The translations under genes were made by a program, and so were the position numbers. Source: Candidatus Melainabacteria bacterium SSGW_16 (GTDB lineage: Bacteria; Cyanobacteriota; Vampirovibrionia; 2-02-FULL-35-15). Taken from it: a DNA stretch of 62,808 nucleotides. The stretch is from positions 55,578 through 118,385 of the forward strand of contig DUDS01000001.1 of the NCBI GenBank assembly GCA_004769085.1, read 5' to 3'. The number at the start of each line of letters is the position of its first letter. Within the stretch, counting starts at the first letter, position 1. The notes under the pieces were generated by a model. The model saw only the letters and a program-made list of their open reading frames with translations, did no database searches and had not been told where the DNA came from. Shown here piece by piece: positions 7,894 through 16,987 of this stretch.

Positions 7894-10254
7894 ATGAAAC
7901 ACCCTGCAAAAATTTTAATTACAGAAGATATAACCTCAACACTAAATGAAAACCAGCTTACTGCAGTTCAGTATGGCTCCGGGCCATTACTAATAATTGC
8001 TGGTGCCGGATCAGGAAAGACAAAAGTGCTTACTCACAGAATTGCCCACCTGATTTCTAATAGTTATATGCCAGAAAGTATTCTAGCAGTAACATTTACA
8101 AATAAAGCTGCAAACGAAATGAAAGAAAGGCTTTTCCAGTTATTATCTAAAGATATAGCTAGTCGAGTATGGATTGGTACATTTCACAATATTTGTGGAA
8201 GAATATTGCGTCATGACATAGGCAAATTAGCTACAGAAAACAACTACAAGTGGACAAGTAATTTTGTAATTTATGATGAATCAGACAGTACAGGGCTAAT
8301 AAAAGAATGCATTAAGGCGCTGGATTTTGATAAAAAAGTCTATGAACCAAAGAACATAAGGTCTTTTATAAGCTCACTTAAAACACAAGGTTATACTGCA
8401 AAAACTTTTGGTGACATAGCAAAAAATCACAGGGAAATAAAAATTTCTGAAATATTTGATTTATATGAAAAAGAACTGGGAAAAAACAATGCACTGGATT
8501 TTGATGATTTGCTTCTGCATTCAGTTACACTTCTGGAGCAGAATGAAAAGGTCAGGAATTACTACCACAAAAGATTTCAGCATGTGCTTGTAGATGAATT
8601 TCAGGATACAAACCAGATACAGTATGAACTGATAAGGCTTATTTCAGAAGGTACAAAAAAATCAGAACGAGCAAATATTGATAAAACAGCCTTATGGAAA
8701 GACAGGGGAATTACTGTGGTAGGAGATGTAGATCAAAGTATTTATTCATGGAGAGGTGCAGATTTCAGAATAATATTAGGATTTAAAAATGATTTCCCCG
8801 AGAATAAATTAATAAAGCTTGAAAAAAACTACAGATCAACAGAAATAATTCTGAATGTCGCTGATTCAATAATTAAAAACAACAAACAAAGAATTGAAAA
8901 GGTACTGATTCCAACAAAAGAAAAAGGGGAAAAAGTAATTTGTTGTGAATCACAGGATGAAATTGAGGAAGCACAGTTTATAGCAAAGGAATCAAACAGG
9001 CTTTTAAAACTTGGTTTTAAATACAGTGATATTGGGGTACTTTATCGCACAAATGCCCAGTCAAGAGCAATTGAAGAAGCACTTATTAAAAGAAATATCC
9101 CTTACCAGATTGTAGGAGGATTCAGGTTTTACGAAAGAAAAGAAATAAAGGATGTGATTGCTTATTTAAAATCCATCTATAATCCAAGTGATTCAGTTTC
9201 ACTTAAAAGAATAATAAATACTCCAAAACGTGGACTTGGAGCAACCACGCTTATAAAAATCGATGAATATGCAAACAAGCACGAATACACTCTTTATAAA
9301 ACATTGCTTGAAATAAAAGATATGCCTGACTTGACTGAAAAAACAATTGTCTCAGTACAGAATTTTACAGAACTTATGGAATATCTGAGAAAAGCTTCAA
9401 AGTCACTCTCCATAAGTGATTTACTTGATCAGATTTTAAAAAAATCCGGATACTGGGATGAGCTTGAGGAAGAAGGAACCCCGGATTCAGAAGAAAGACT
9501 GGCAAATATACAGGAATTATATTCTGTTGCAAATGAATTCGAGTCAAATCTACCATCCTCTGTTGAAGATATACTTGGAGAATTTCTTGCACGGGTTTCA
9601 CTCTACACTGATCTGGATAATTTAAAACAAACCTCAAACAAAATCACTCTAATGACATTGCATCTGGCTAAAGGACTTGAGTTCCCGGTGGTATTTATTG
9701 GAGGTCTTGAAGAAGGAATATTCCCGCATCTAAGATCTATTGATTCATTGGATGAGGGTGAGCTGGAAGAAGAAAGAAGATTAATGTATGTAGGTGTAAC
9801 CAGAGCAAAAGAAAAACTTTATTTTACCTATGCAAGAGAAAGAAGACTTTTTGGCTTACGGGAATACTCACAAACAAGCCGGTTTATAGATGAAGCTCCA
9901 AAAGAACATTTGAGCGGTTATTATGGCGGACTGGATGAAAAAACAAAAGAAAGCAGACAGTATATTTCAAAAAGAGGAATTAAAAGAAAAACCTCAGAAT
10001 ATGAAGAGCGAGAATTAATCGAATATGAAGGCGTAACTAATGTAACAAAAGTAGTAAAAGAAACTCCTGAGCCAAGAGAAAAAGCACAAAGAGTAATTTT
10101 TAAAACAGGAGATAAAGTCTATCATGAAAAGTTTGGTGAAGGTCTTATAGAACAGATGCTTGGTGAGGGAGAAAGAACCCTGGTAAATGTCAATTTTGGA
10201 AATCATGGGAAAAAGCTGCTGGACCCAAGATATGCAAAGCTTGTGAAATTATAA
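7894..10254 (+). CDS. pcrA: UvrD/Rep/PcrA-type superfamily 1 DNA helicase
   Basis: The protein has 786 residues. The Walker A is AGAGSGKT (37-43), then TFTNKAANEMKERL, motif II DEFQDTNQIQ, motif III GDVDQSIYSWRGAD, motif IV KNYRST, motif V ITLMTLHLAKGLEFPVV and motif VI YVGVTRAKEKL. The C-terminus has the PcrA Tudor-like RNA-polymerase contact domain (GDKVYHEKFGEGLI to the end). It is a 3'-5' helicase in nucleotide excision repair and replication fork clearance. AGGA lies 5 bp before the start. It converges with plsC. PcrA is a better name than UvrD because of the C-terminal domain, though the distinction is small. Confidence 0.93.
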   Translation: MKHPAKILITEDITSTLNENQLTAVQYGSGPLLIIAGAGSGKTKVLTHRIAHLISNSYMPESILAVTFTNKAANEMKERLFQLLSKDIASRVWIGTFHNICGRILRHDIGKLATENNYKWTSNFVIYDESDSTGLIKECIKALDFDKKVYEPKNIRSFISSLKTQGYTAKTFGDIAKNHREIKISEIFDLYEKELGKNNALDFDDLLLHSVTLLEQNEKVRNYYHKRFQHVLVDEFQDTNQIQYELIRLISEGTKKSERANIDKTALWKDRGITVVGDVDQSIYSWRGADFRIILGFKNDFPENKLIKLEKNYRSTEIILNVADSIIKNNKQRIEKVLIPTKEKGEKVICCESQDEIEEAQFIAKESNRLLKLGFKYSDIGVLYRTNAQSRAIEEALIKRNIPYQIVGGFRFYERKEIKDVIAYLKSIYNPSDSVSLKRIINTPKRGLGATTLIKIDEYANKHEYTLYKTLLEIKDMPDLTEKTIVSVQNFTELMEYLRKASKSLSISDLLDQILKKSGYWDELEEEGTPDSEERLANIQELYSVANEFESNLPSSVEDILGEFLARVSLYTDLDNLKQTSNKITLMTLHLAKGLEFPVVFIGGLEEGIFPHLRSIDSLDEGELEEERRLMYVGVTRAKEKLYFTYARERRLFGLREYSQTSRFIDEAPKEHLSGYYGGLDEKTKESRQYISKRGIKRKTSEYEERELIEYEGVTNVTKVVKETPEPREKAQRVIFKTGDKVYHEKFGEGLIEQMLGEGERTLVNVNFGNHGKKLLDPRYAKLVKL

Positions 10255-10257
10255 TTC

Positions 10258-10890
10258 TTATTTTACCAATTCCTTGTCAGGCACTTTAAGTCCGGTAAGT
10301 TCTGAAAGTTTTTCTGCACACTGCCATCTGGCTTTTTCCAAATCCTTATCAGGATAAAACAGTTTCCCTATTTTTACTGTAATTGTTCCAAATAGTTTAT
10401 TTGATCCATCAATGCCTACAGGAAGAACCGGAATGCCCACAAGGTTTGAAATATATGCAGGTCCCACATTTGGTTTTCCAAGCTGTCCTGGAATTTTGTT
10501 TCTTGTTCCTTCAAGAAAAATTCCAAGATTCCAATTTTTTGCAACAATTTCCTTTGCTGCTTTAATTGTAGTCTTTTCAAGTTTTTCCCGGTTTACTGAA
10601 AAAGTAGCAAGAATTGTAATAAGCCATCCAAGAATCGGCACCTTAAAAAGTTCTTCCTTTGCCATCCATGCAATTGGAATATTTAGTGTGGCAGATAATA
10701 AAGGCGGATCATTATTCGATAAGTGATTTGGCATAACAATACAAAACTTTTTATCCTTTGGAAGGTTTTCTCTACCTATAACTTTTACTCTGTAAAAAAT
10801 ACAGTAAAAAGGTTTAAGAAAAAACCAGATTGCAATAAACTGACAGGCTCTTCCTGTTATACGATAAATTTCCGGGATATAAACAGCCAT
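10258..10890 (-). CDS. plsC: 1-acyl-sn-glycerol-3-phosphate acyltransferase
   Basis: The protein has 210 residues. The catalytic NHxxxxD motif is PNHLSNNDPP with H56 and D61, and the acyl-acceptor motif EGTR is at 127-130. An N-terminal hydrophobic segment (FIAIWFFLKPFYCIFY) anchors it in the membrane. It makes phosphatidic acid from lysophosphatidic acid. It is convergent with the helicase gene, with only 3 bp between the stops. A related lysophospholipid acyltransferase cannot be excluded. Confidence 0.88.
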   Translation of the reverse strand: MAVYIPEIYRITGRACQFIAIWFFLKPFYCIFYRVKVIGRENLPKDKKFCIVMPNHLSNNDPPLLSATLNIPIAWMAKEELFKVPILGWLITILATFSVNREKLEKTTIKAAKEIVAKNWNLGIFLEGTRNKIPGQLGKPNVGPAYISNLVGIPVLPVGIDGSNKLFGTITVKIGKLFYPDKDLEKARWQCAEKLSELTGLKVPDKELVK

Positions 10891-10991
10891 GGATTAAATA
10901 ATATCAAATGGTTTTTGAACACAGAAGAAATGATATGTCTTATAAGATATAATTAAATACTTGTTAAAGTACCTTTTCGATTATAAACGAA

Positions 10992-11081
10992 GGAGAGATG
11001 TCCGAGTGGCTGAAGGAGCAGACCTGGAAAGTCTGTGTGCTGTGATGAACAGTACCGAGGGTTCGAATCCCTCTCTCTCCG
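10992..11081 (+). tRNA. tRNA-Ser (GGA anticodon)
   Basis: The gene starts GGAGAGATGTCCGAGTGG and ends with the T-arm GGGTTCGAATCCC and acceptor TCTCTCC plus G. The anticodon loop CTGGAAA carries GGA. A long variable arm of class II form is present. Length is 90 nt and CCA is not encoded. An upstream -10-like TATAAT sits at 10948-10953. A GC-rich repeat and hairpin follow directly. Confidence 0.95.
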
Positions 11082-11091
11082 AAGTTTATAT

Positions 11092-11166
11092 ACCGCTCGT
11101 TTCGTGCGAACACTCAACTCGCTTTTCAGTCACGGCGCTTTTTGGTGAATAAATCACACAAAAAGC
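11092..11166 (+). repeat. Intergenic GC-rich repeat ending in a bulged hairpin (copy A)
   Basis: A GC-rich stretch (CGCTCG, ACTCAACTCGCTTTT, ACGGCGCT) is followed by a hairpin: GCTTTTTG-GTGA (11137-11148), loop ATAAA, TCAC (11154-11157), a single bulged A at 11158, then CAAAAAGC (11159-11166). The left part resembles 43352-43410. The hairpin has the same design as those at 28905 and 46818. It lies between tRNA-Ser and prfA. Confidence 0.6.
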
Positions 11167-11195
11167 TTATATGTTTCCTAATATAGGATTATAAA

Positions 11196-12272
11196 ATGGA
11201 CAATATATTAATAAAAAAATTAGATGATATTGAAAAAACTTACCATGAACTGGATAAGAAACTTGCTGATCCTTCTGTATATGGGGATCAGGAGCAGTTA
11301 AAAAAAATATCAAAAGCAAAAAAGTCACTTCTAGAGACATATGAACTGCATCAAAGATTTAAATCATTGACAAAAGAATTAAATGGTGCAAAAGAAATTA
11401 TAAGAAATGAGGGCGATGCCTCTTTAATTGATCTTGCAAGAAAAGAGATAGAAGACATTACAAAAGAACTGGATGCTATTGAAGAGAGATTAAGAATTTT
11501 ACTTTTACCGAGAGATCCAAACGATGAGAAAAATATAATGCTTGAAATTAGAGCTGCTGCTGGCGGTGAAGAATCGTCAATTTTTGTAGGTGACTTGCTT
11601 AGAATGTACACAAAATACGCTGATAAAGAAGGGTGGAGAACAAAAATAGTTGACTCAAACCCTGGTGACATAGGAGGATATAAAATAGTAATCGTTGAAA
11701 TTACAGGTGAAAATGTTTACAGTAAATTAAAATTTGAATCGGGAGTTCACAGAGTTCAGAGAGTTCCACTCACTGAGGCTTCAGGACGGATACATACCAG
11801 TACTGTAACAGTAGCAGTAATGCCTGAAGTAGATGAGGTGGATATTAAAGTAGATCCAAATGATTTAGATATTTCTACAGCCAGGTCTGGTGGAGCAGGA
11901 GGACAAAACGTAAATAAAGTAGAAACTGCAGTAAGAATAGTTCACAAACCTACAGGACTGATGGTTCATTGCACAGAAGAAAGAAGTCAGAAACAAAACA
12001 GGGAAAAAGCAATGCAACTTCTATTAACCAGACTGTATGATATGGAGCTCCAAAAACAACAAAAGGAAATTTATACAAAACGTAAAATGCAGGTAGGAAC
12101 AGGCGACAGAAGTGAGAAAATAAGAACCTACAATTTTAAAGATAACAGAATCACAGATCATAGATTAAATCAAAACTTTACTCTGGATACCTCTCTGGAA
12201 GGGGATATGGGTTCTATTATCGAAGCTTGCATCGCTGAGGATCAAAAGCAACAGTTAGAAGCACTGGTTTAA
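11196..12272 (+). CDS. prfA: Peptide chain release factor 1
   Basis: The protein has 358 residues, the normal RF1 length. GGQ at 235-237 ([17 protein letters not shown]) is the peptidyl-hydrolysis motif. PLT at 191-193 is the PxT-type codon-recognition site of RF1, which reads UAA and UAG. The stop overlaps the convergent gene at 12269 by 4 bp. A prmC methyltransferase gene, often adjacent, is not seen here. Confidence 0.96.
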   Translation: MDNILIKKLDDIEKTYHELDKKLADPSVYGDQEQLKKISKAKKSLLETYELHQRFKSLTKELNGAKEIIRNEGDASLIDLARKEIEDITKELDAIEERLRILLLPRDPNDEKNIMLEIRAAAGGEESSIFVGDLLRMYTKYADKEGWRTKIVDSNPGDIGGYKIVIVEITGENVYSKLKFESGVHRVQRVPLTEASGRIHTSTVTVAVMPEVDEVDIKVDPNDLDISTARSGGAGGQNVNKVETAVRIVHKPTGLMVHCTEERSQKQNREKAMQLLLTRLYDMELQKQQKEIYTKRKMQVGTGDRSEKIRTYNFKDNRITDHRLNQNFTLDTSLEGDMGSIIEACIAEDQKQQLEALV

Positions 12273-13117
12273 GAGTTTAGATATCCTTCAACTTGTTTCT
12301 TGCCTGCGACTGCATATAAAAAACCATTATCATTTAAGCCTCTAAGTAATTCTTTTAAATCGTCCCCTTTTGGTAATTTAAGTACAAATGCTAATACTGG
12401 ATCTTTAGCTCTAGTAGCAACACCTGCATTATATCTAAGCGCTGAATTAACTGCTTCTAGCACAGTATTTCTGTCTATTTTACCGCACCTACTTAAAAAA
12501 CCAATAAGAATTGCTGCAGCTCGCTCTGATTTATTTCTGTCAAATTCATTTAAAGCAAGTTGAATAATTTGATTTTGATTGTCTTGAGATAGTGGCTGAA
12601 TAAACCTTTGTATTTCTCCACCTAATTGTCGAAAGACATTGAAATCTCTAAATGCTAATTGAACAAGCTCTTGCAGATTTACTTCATTTATACTTTCTGT
12701 CCCTAATAAAGCTGTAAGTCCCTCTCTGTTATTGTTTGTGCGATGTAAATTCTGTTCTGCACTATCTAACTCATTTTGAAGTGAGTTTTTGGGTTTTGGT
12801 AAAGAGCCATCTAGCCTTCGTTGTAATTGATCAAGTAATTGTTCTATATCATCAACAGTTCCTTGTCCCTGTTCAGGACTAGAGAAAATTTGTTGTGGGG
12901 TGCTGATTATAAATCTTTGTAATGTACCTAGCTCTTCACGAGTTATGTTACTGTACAGCTGGTGAAGAAACCCAGAATCAGCAAGCATACGACTTACAAA
13001 TGAATGTGCTTCTACAATTCTTTTATATTCTATTGAAGCTCTGTCACTACTATGAGGTGTGTAATATTGACTTAAGGAAGTTAAGCCAGTTAATGGTTTC
13101 ACAGATATGCTAGACAT
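12269..13117 (-). CDS. Unrecognised 282-residue protein
   Basis: I do not recognise this protein. It is soluble-looking, without signal peptide or membrane helix, and probably mostly helical (many Leu, Gln and Glu). An acidic and Gln-rich middle section ([20 protein letters not shown], then a likely coiled coil near residues 110-130) is visible. The gene has a good ribosome site (AAAGGGG, 8 bp before ATG), and a possible promoter TTGCCT-17-TTAAAT lies upstream at about 13139-13167. It overlaps the end of prfA tail to tail and lies downstream of uppS on the same strand. The N-terminus [11 protein letters not shown] has no targeting signature. Confidence 0.7.
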   Translation of the reverse strand: MSSISVKPLTGLTSLSQYYTPHSSDRASIEYKRIVEAHSFVSRMLADSGFLHQLYSNITREELGTLQRFIISTPQQIFSSPEQGQGTVDDIEQLLDQLQRRLDGSLPKPKNSLQNELDSAEQNLHRTNNNREGLTALLGTESINEVNLQELVQLAFRDFNVFRQLGGEIQRFIQPLSQDNQNQIIQLALNEFDRNKSERAAAILIGFLSRCGKIDRNTVLEAVNSALRYNAGVATRAKDPVLAFVLKLPKGDDLKELLRGLNDNGFLYAVAGKKQVEGYLNS

Positions 13118-13211
13118 ACAAGTCCCCTTTTATTTTATTTATTTAAAAAAAGAATCTTAACATAGGCAACCAAATTATTAGCCTACATTTATAAAAAATT
13201 AATTTTCTACT

Positions 13212-13952
13212 CTAAACCCCATACCTTCTCTGCCGTTTATTATATTCTTCAATTGCCTTATCAAGTTCATTTGAATTAAAATCAGGCCACAAGGTTTCAG
13301 TACTGTAAAATTCAGTATAAGCACACTGCCAGAGCAGATAATTACTAATTCTTTGTTCTCCACCAGTGCGAATCAGCAGATCCGGATCTGGTATATCTTT
13401 TGTGAGTAAATAAGAACTAATCATTTCAGAAGTAATATCATCAGCTTTTATTTCATCAGTTTTAACCTTCTTTGCAATTTTTTTAACAGCTTCTACTATT
13501 TCAGCCCTACTACCATAGTTAATAGCCACCTGAAGTTTTAATCCGGTATTATTTTTAGTTTTTTCTATAGCATCATCCAGAACTTTTGGAAGAGGTGCAG
13601 GGAGTTCCTTATAAAATCCCACAACATTTAACTGCACATTATTTTCATGAAGTTCATCAAACTCATTTTGAATGGCTTCTTGAATCAGATACATTAAAAA
13701 ATCAACTTCATCCTTTTTCCTGTTCCAGTTTTCGGTAGAAAAAGCATAGACAGTAAGATACTTTATTCCAATATCATTTAAATATCTGGTCACCCGCTTC
13801 AGCGCCTGAACACCTTCCTTGTGTCCAAACATACCGGGCAGGTTTTTATGTTTTGCCCACCGCCTATTACCATCCATGATGATTGCAATATGAGTTGGTA
13901 ATACCTTTTTTGATGATTTAGTATTATCTTTTTTTGTAAGTAGATCCTTCAT
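13212..13952 (-). CDS. uppS: Undecaprenyl diphosphate synthase (cis-prenyltransferase)
   Basis: The protein has 246 residues. IAIIMDGNRRWAK with catalytic D27 opens the fold. TVYAFSTENWNRKKDEVDFL, the GSRAEI segment and DLLIRTGGEQRISNYLLWQ are all conserved. It condenses isopentenyl diphosphate onto farnesyl diphosphate to make the C55 lipid carrier. That carrier is used for peptidoglycan and for the polysaccharide locus on the right. The first 17 residues are lysine-rich and not conserved. It is divergent from argG with only 24 bp between start codons. Confidence 0.95.
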   Translation of the reverse strand: MKDLLTKKDNTKSSKKVLPTHIAIIMDGNRRWAKHKNLPGMFGHKEGVQALKRVTRYLNDIGIKYLTVYAFSTENWNRKKDEVDFLMYLIQEAIQNEFDELHENNVQLNVVGFYKELPAPLPKVLDDAIEKTKNNTGLKLQVAINYGSRAEIVEAVKKIAKKVKTDEIKADDITSEMISSYLLTKDIPDPDLLIRTGGEQRISNYLLWQCAYTEFYSTETLWPDFNSNELDKAIEEYNKRQRRYGV

Positions 13953-13976
13953 TCATGTGATATTCTATCAAATCAT

Positions 13977-15191
13977 ATGGTTGCATACTCAAAAAACAGC
14001 AAAGAGCAAAAATGTAATAAAGTCGTCTTAGCTTATTCAGGCGGTGTTGATACATCTGTTGCAATCAGGTGGTTACTTGAAAACAAGACAGAAAAAGTTA
14101 TTGCACTAGCAATTGATCTCGGTCAGGGAGAAGAATTAAAACCAATACAAAAAAAAGCTCTGATTATAGGAGCTTCTAAATCCCTGGTAATTGATGCAAA
14201 AAAAGAATTTATAAATGAATATATTTGGCCTGCACTTGCTGCAAATGCTATTTACGGAGATTATCCTCTGGCTACAGCATTAGCCAGACCATTAATAGCT
14301 AAACTTCTTGTCCAGGTAGCAAAAAAAGAAGGAGCAGATGCAATTGCACATGGCTGTACCGGAAAAGGAAATGATCAGGTACGATTTGATGTTTCAGTAA
14401 TGACTCTTGCACCACATCTTAAAATAATTGCCCCAGCCAGGGAATGGAAAATGACCAGAGAGAAATCAATCGAATATGCAAAAAAACATAATATTCCTGT
14501 ACCAGTTACAAAAAAATCTCCTTTCAGTGTGGATTTAAATCTATGGGGAAGATCAGTTGAATGTGGCATCCTTGAAGATATGTGGAAAGAGCCACCTGAA
14601 AATGCATATGAACTTACCAAAAGCCCAAAACTTGCTGCTTCAAAACCTGCTTATATAACAATTGGATTTAAAAATGGGATTCCTGTTACATTAAATGCAA
14701 AAAGACTAGACGGGCTGAAACTAATCCAAAGACTAAATCAAATTGCAGGAAATAATGGCATTGGAAGAATTGATCAGATTGAAAACAGGGTGGTAGGAAT
14801 TAAAAGTCGTGAAGTGTATGAATCTCCTGCTGCAATAGTTCTTCTAAAAGCTCATAAAGACTTAGAATCATTGGTTCATACCCGTGAAACTGTTCTATTT
14901 AAACAAATACTGGATCAGAAATATTCTCAGCTCATTTATGATGGCAGATGGTTTAATCCCTTGAGAAAAGCAATTGATGAGTTTAATAATTATATTCAGA
15001 GAAGAGTAACAGGAATTATAAGACTGAAACTGTTCAAAGGAAATGTAACTATAGTCGGAAGAAAATCACCTTATTCGCTTTACAAAGAAAAACTAGCTAC
15101 ATATGGAAAAGGAGATCTTTTTGATCAAAGTGCAGCTGAAGGATTTATAAAACTGTTTGGGCTAGATTTAAAATCAATTTCATCAATTTAA
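13977..15191 (+). CDS. argG: Argininosuccinate synthase
   Basis: The protein has 404 residues. The ATP-binding loop SGGVDTS is at 21-27. AHGCTGKGNDQVRF and PVPVTKKSPFSVDLNLWGRS are ArgG signatures. It joins citrulline and aspartate using ATP in arginine synthesis. The only ATG before the loop is at 13977, giving 13 extra N-terminal residues. No Shine-Dalgarno is visible, so the mRNA may be nearly leaderless. The stop overlaps the convergent thioredoxin-like gene by 4 bp. The rest of the arginine pathway is not in this window. Confidence 0.95.
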   Translation: MVAYSKNSKEQKCNKVVLAYSGGVDTSVAIRWLLENKTEKVIALAIDLGQGEELKPIQKKALIIGASKSLVIDAKKEFINEYIWPALAANAIYGDYPLATALARPLIAKLLVQVAKKEGADAIAHGCTGKGNDQVRFDVSVMTLAPHLKIIAPAREWKMTREKSIEYAKKHNIPVPVTKKSPFSVDLNLWGRSVECGILEDMWKEPPENAYELTKSPKLAASKPAYITIGFKNGIPVTLNAKRLDGLKLIQRLNQIAGNNGIGRIDQIENRVVGIKSREVYESPAAIVLLKAHKDLESLVHTRETVLFKQILDQKYSQLIYDGRWFNPLRKAIDEFNNYIQRRVTGIIRLKLFKGNVTIVGRKSPYSLYKEKLATYGKGDLFDQSAAEGFIKLFGLDLKSISSI

Positions 15192-15733
15192 TGTGCCCAC
15201 TTCACTGTGCAACCAATTGCCTGCGTATCAGCTCTGTTCACGGGCTTATTTTCAAGAATAGCTTCAAGTGCTTCTTTTAAATTTTGTTTGGTTACCTTAT
15301 CAGGTTCCTGCCAGTTATCATCAATTCTGCCATGATACTGCAACGTTCTATTCTGATCAAAAACAAAAACTTCCGGTGTAAAACTAGCACCAAAAGATTT
15401 TGCAACATTCTGTGTTTTATCTCTCAGGTATGGGAAATTATATCCTTTATCCTTTACTCTGTTTACCATATTTTCAAAGCTGTCTTCAGGATAATTTATC
15501 TCATCATTTGCATTTATAGCAATAAGGGTTACCTTTTTATCTGCAAAATCTTTTTGTAATTTAATTAACCTGTTTTCATATGCCTGAACATAAGGACAGT
15601 GATTACATGTAAAAATTACAACTATAATTTTGCTTTCCTTAAACTCATAAGGGTTACACTCATGTCCATTTGTAGCCATCAAAGTAAACTCCGGCAACTT
15701 ATCTCCAATTTTTAAGTGTGTTTCAGTGAACAT
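15188..15733 (-). CDS. Thioredoxin-fold (AhpC/TSA-redoxin type) protein
   Basis: The protein has 181 residues. GDKLPEFTLMATNG leads into the thioredoxin fold and the active site reads FTCNHCPYVQAYE, with C43 and C46. VTLIAINANDEINYPEDSFE and FTPEVFVFDQNRTLQYHGRIDDNW match a widespread redoxin group of unknown substrate. No signal peptide is seen, so it is probably a cytoplasmic thiol reductase or peroxidase. It is the last gene of the minus-strand run radical SAM, rng, folC, redoxin, 12 bp after folC. Confidence 0.85.
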   Translation of the reverse strand: MFTETHLKIGDKLPEFTLMATNGHECNPYEFKESKIIVVIFTCNHCPYVQAYENRLIKLQKDFADKKVTLIAINANDEINYPEDSFENMVNRVKDKGYNFPYLRDKTQNVAKSFGASFTPEVFVFDQNRTLQYHGRIDDNWQEPDKVTKQNLKEALEAILENKPVNRADTQAIGCTVKWAH

Positions 15734-15745
15734 AATTCACCCCCA

Positions 15746-16987
15746 TCATTTCTTTACAAGAACATTCTTGCATATTAGTTCAAGTGCTTCACCCACCAGA
15801 TACAATGAGCCTGTAATCACAATTAAATCATGATCTTCCTTTTTTGCGATCTGTATTGCCTCTCTGAGATCATTAGACATAATTGCTCTTGAAGCAATTT
15901 CTTCCACACATTTTGCTAAGATTTCTTTTTTTGTTGCTCTTTCTGACTTTGGTTCTGTACAAATTACAATACTATCTTTCCTTAATAAGTTTCTCAAAAA
16001 AGCATCATAATCCTTATCAAGGATACCAATTATATAAATAATTTTTTTTCTGTAATAATTGGCTCCTATTAATTTATTTAACTCAAGTGCTGCAGCAGGA
16101 TTATGTGCCCCATCCAATAAAATTTTTTCATCCTTAAAAAAATGGAACCTACCATTAAACTGAAGTGATTTTAAAAAATCTTCTGCTTTTACTTCGGGAG
16201 ACATTTTAATTTCAAGTTTGTTTATTAAATATTCCCATGCCTTCAGTGCAATAGCTATATTTTTATCCCTATATGTCAGCAGGTTTTCTACATCCGTATG
16301 AATTAACAAAGCATTTCTGTCTTTTGCTTCTTTCTTTATTACTTCATATGAATCAGTAGTTGTAGACGTAACTATACAACCATTATTTTTAATAATTCCT
16401 GCCTTTTCTTTTGCTATTTTTTCAATTGTGTCCCCGAGATAATTCATATGATCAAAAGATACATTTGTAATAATAGAGCAAAGTACATCTTCAGAATCTA
16501 CTATATTTGTTGCATCAAGCCTTCCACCCATACCTACTTCTAAGAACGCTAATTCAATACCACTAAGAGCAAAAAGACAAAATGCAATCACAGTATAAAC
16601 CTCAAACTCGGTAAGAAAATTATTAGTTCCATTTTCAAAACTAATAATTTGCGGGAGGGTCTTGTCTACGATTTTCTCAAGCAATTCATCACTTGCTACC
16701 TGTTCAGAGATTACAAATCTTTCATTCCATCTCGTAAGATGCGGGCTAATATACCGCCCGATCTTGAGATCAGTAAATTTATTAAATAAATTAGACAAAT
16801 AAAAAGTAACAGAACCTTTCCCGTTTGTTCCTCCAATGAGAACTGATTTAAATTGTTTTTGTGGATTTCCTAAATACTCAAGACAGGCTTTAATCCTCTC
16901 AAGCCCTAACTCAATACCAGTTTTTTTTCTGGTACTTTTTATAAGCTCAGCGAGATCTAATACAGCAGAATGAGGCTTAGGATTCAC
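15746..16987 (-). CDS. folC: Folylpolyglutamate synthase / dihydrofolate synthase
   Basis: The protein has 413 residues of the Mur-ligase fold. The P-loop is GGTNGKGSV (residues 52-60), followed by FEVYTVIAFCLFA and EVGMGGRLDATNIV, then LLDGAHNPAAALEL near residue 292. It adds glutamates to folate, and in many bacteria also makes dihydrofolate from dihydropteroate. The start overlaps the end of rng by 11 bp, showing translational coupling. The length and motif set fit FolC. Confidence 0.93.
   Translation of the reverse strand: MNPKPHSAVLDLAELIKSTRKKTGIELGLERIKACLEYLGNPQKQFKSVLIGGTNGKGSVTFYLSNLFNKFTDLKIGRYISPHLTRWNERFVISEQVASDELLEKIVDKTLPQIISFENGTNNFLTEFEVYTVIAFCLFALSGIELAFLEVGMGGRLDATNIVDSEDVLCSIITNVSFDHMNYLGDTIEKIAKEKAGIIKNNGCIVTSTTTDSYEVIKKEAKDRNALLIHTDVENLLTYRDKNIAIALKAWEYLINKLEIKMSPEVKAEDFLKSLQFNGRFHFFKDEKILLDGAHNPAAALELNKLIGANYYRKKIIYIIGILDKDYDAFLRNLLRKDSIVICTEPKSERATKKEILAKCVEEIASRAIMSNDLREAIQIAKKEDHDLIVITGSLYLVGEALELICKNVLVKK

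Noticed and set aside
10961..11152. Open frame of 63 codons over the tRNA-Ser
   Set aside because: It is the tRNA sequence read as codons; the cloverleaf explains the region fully.
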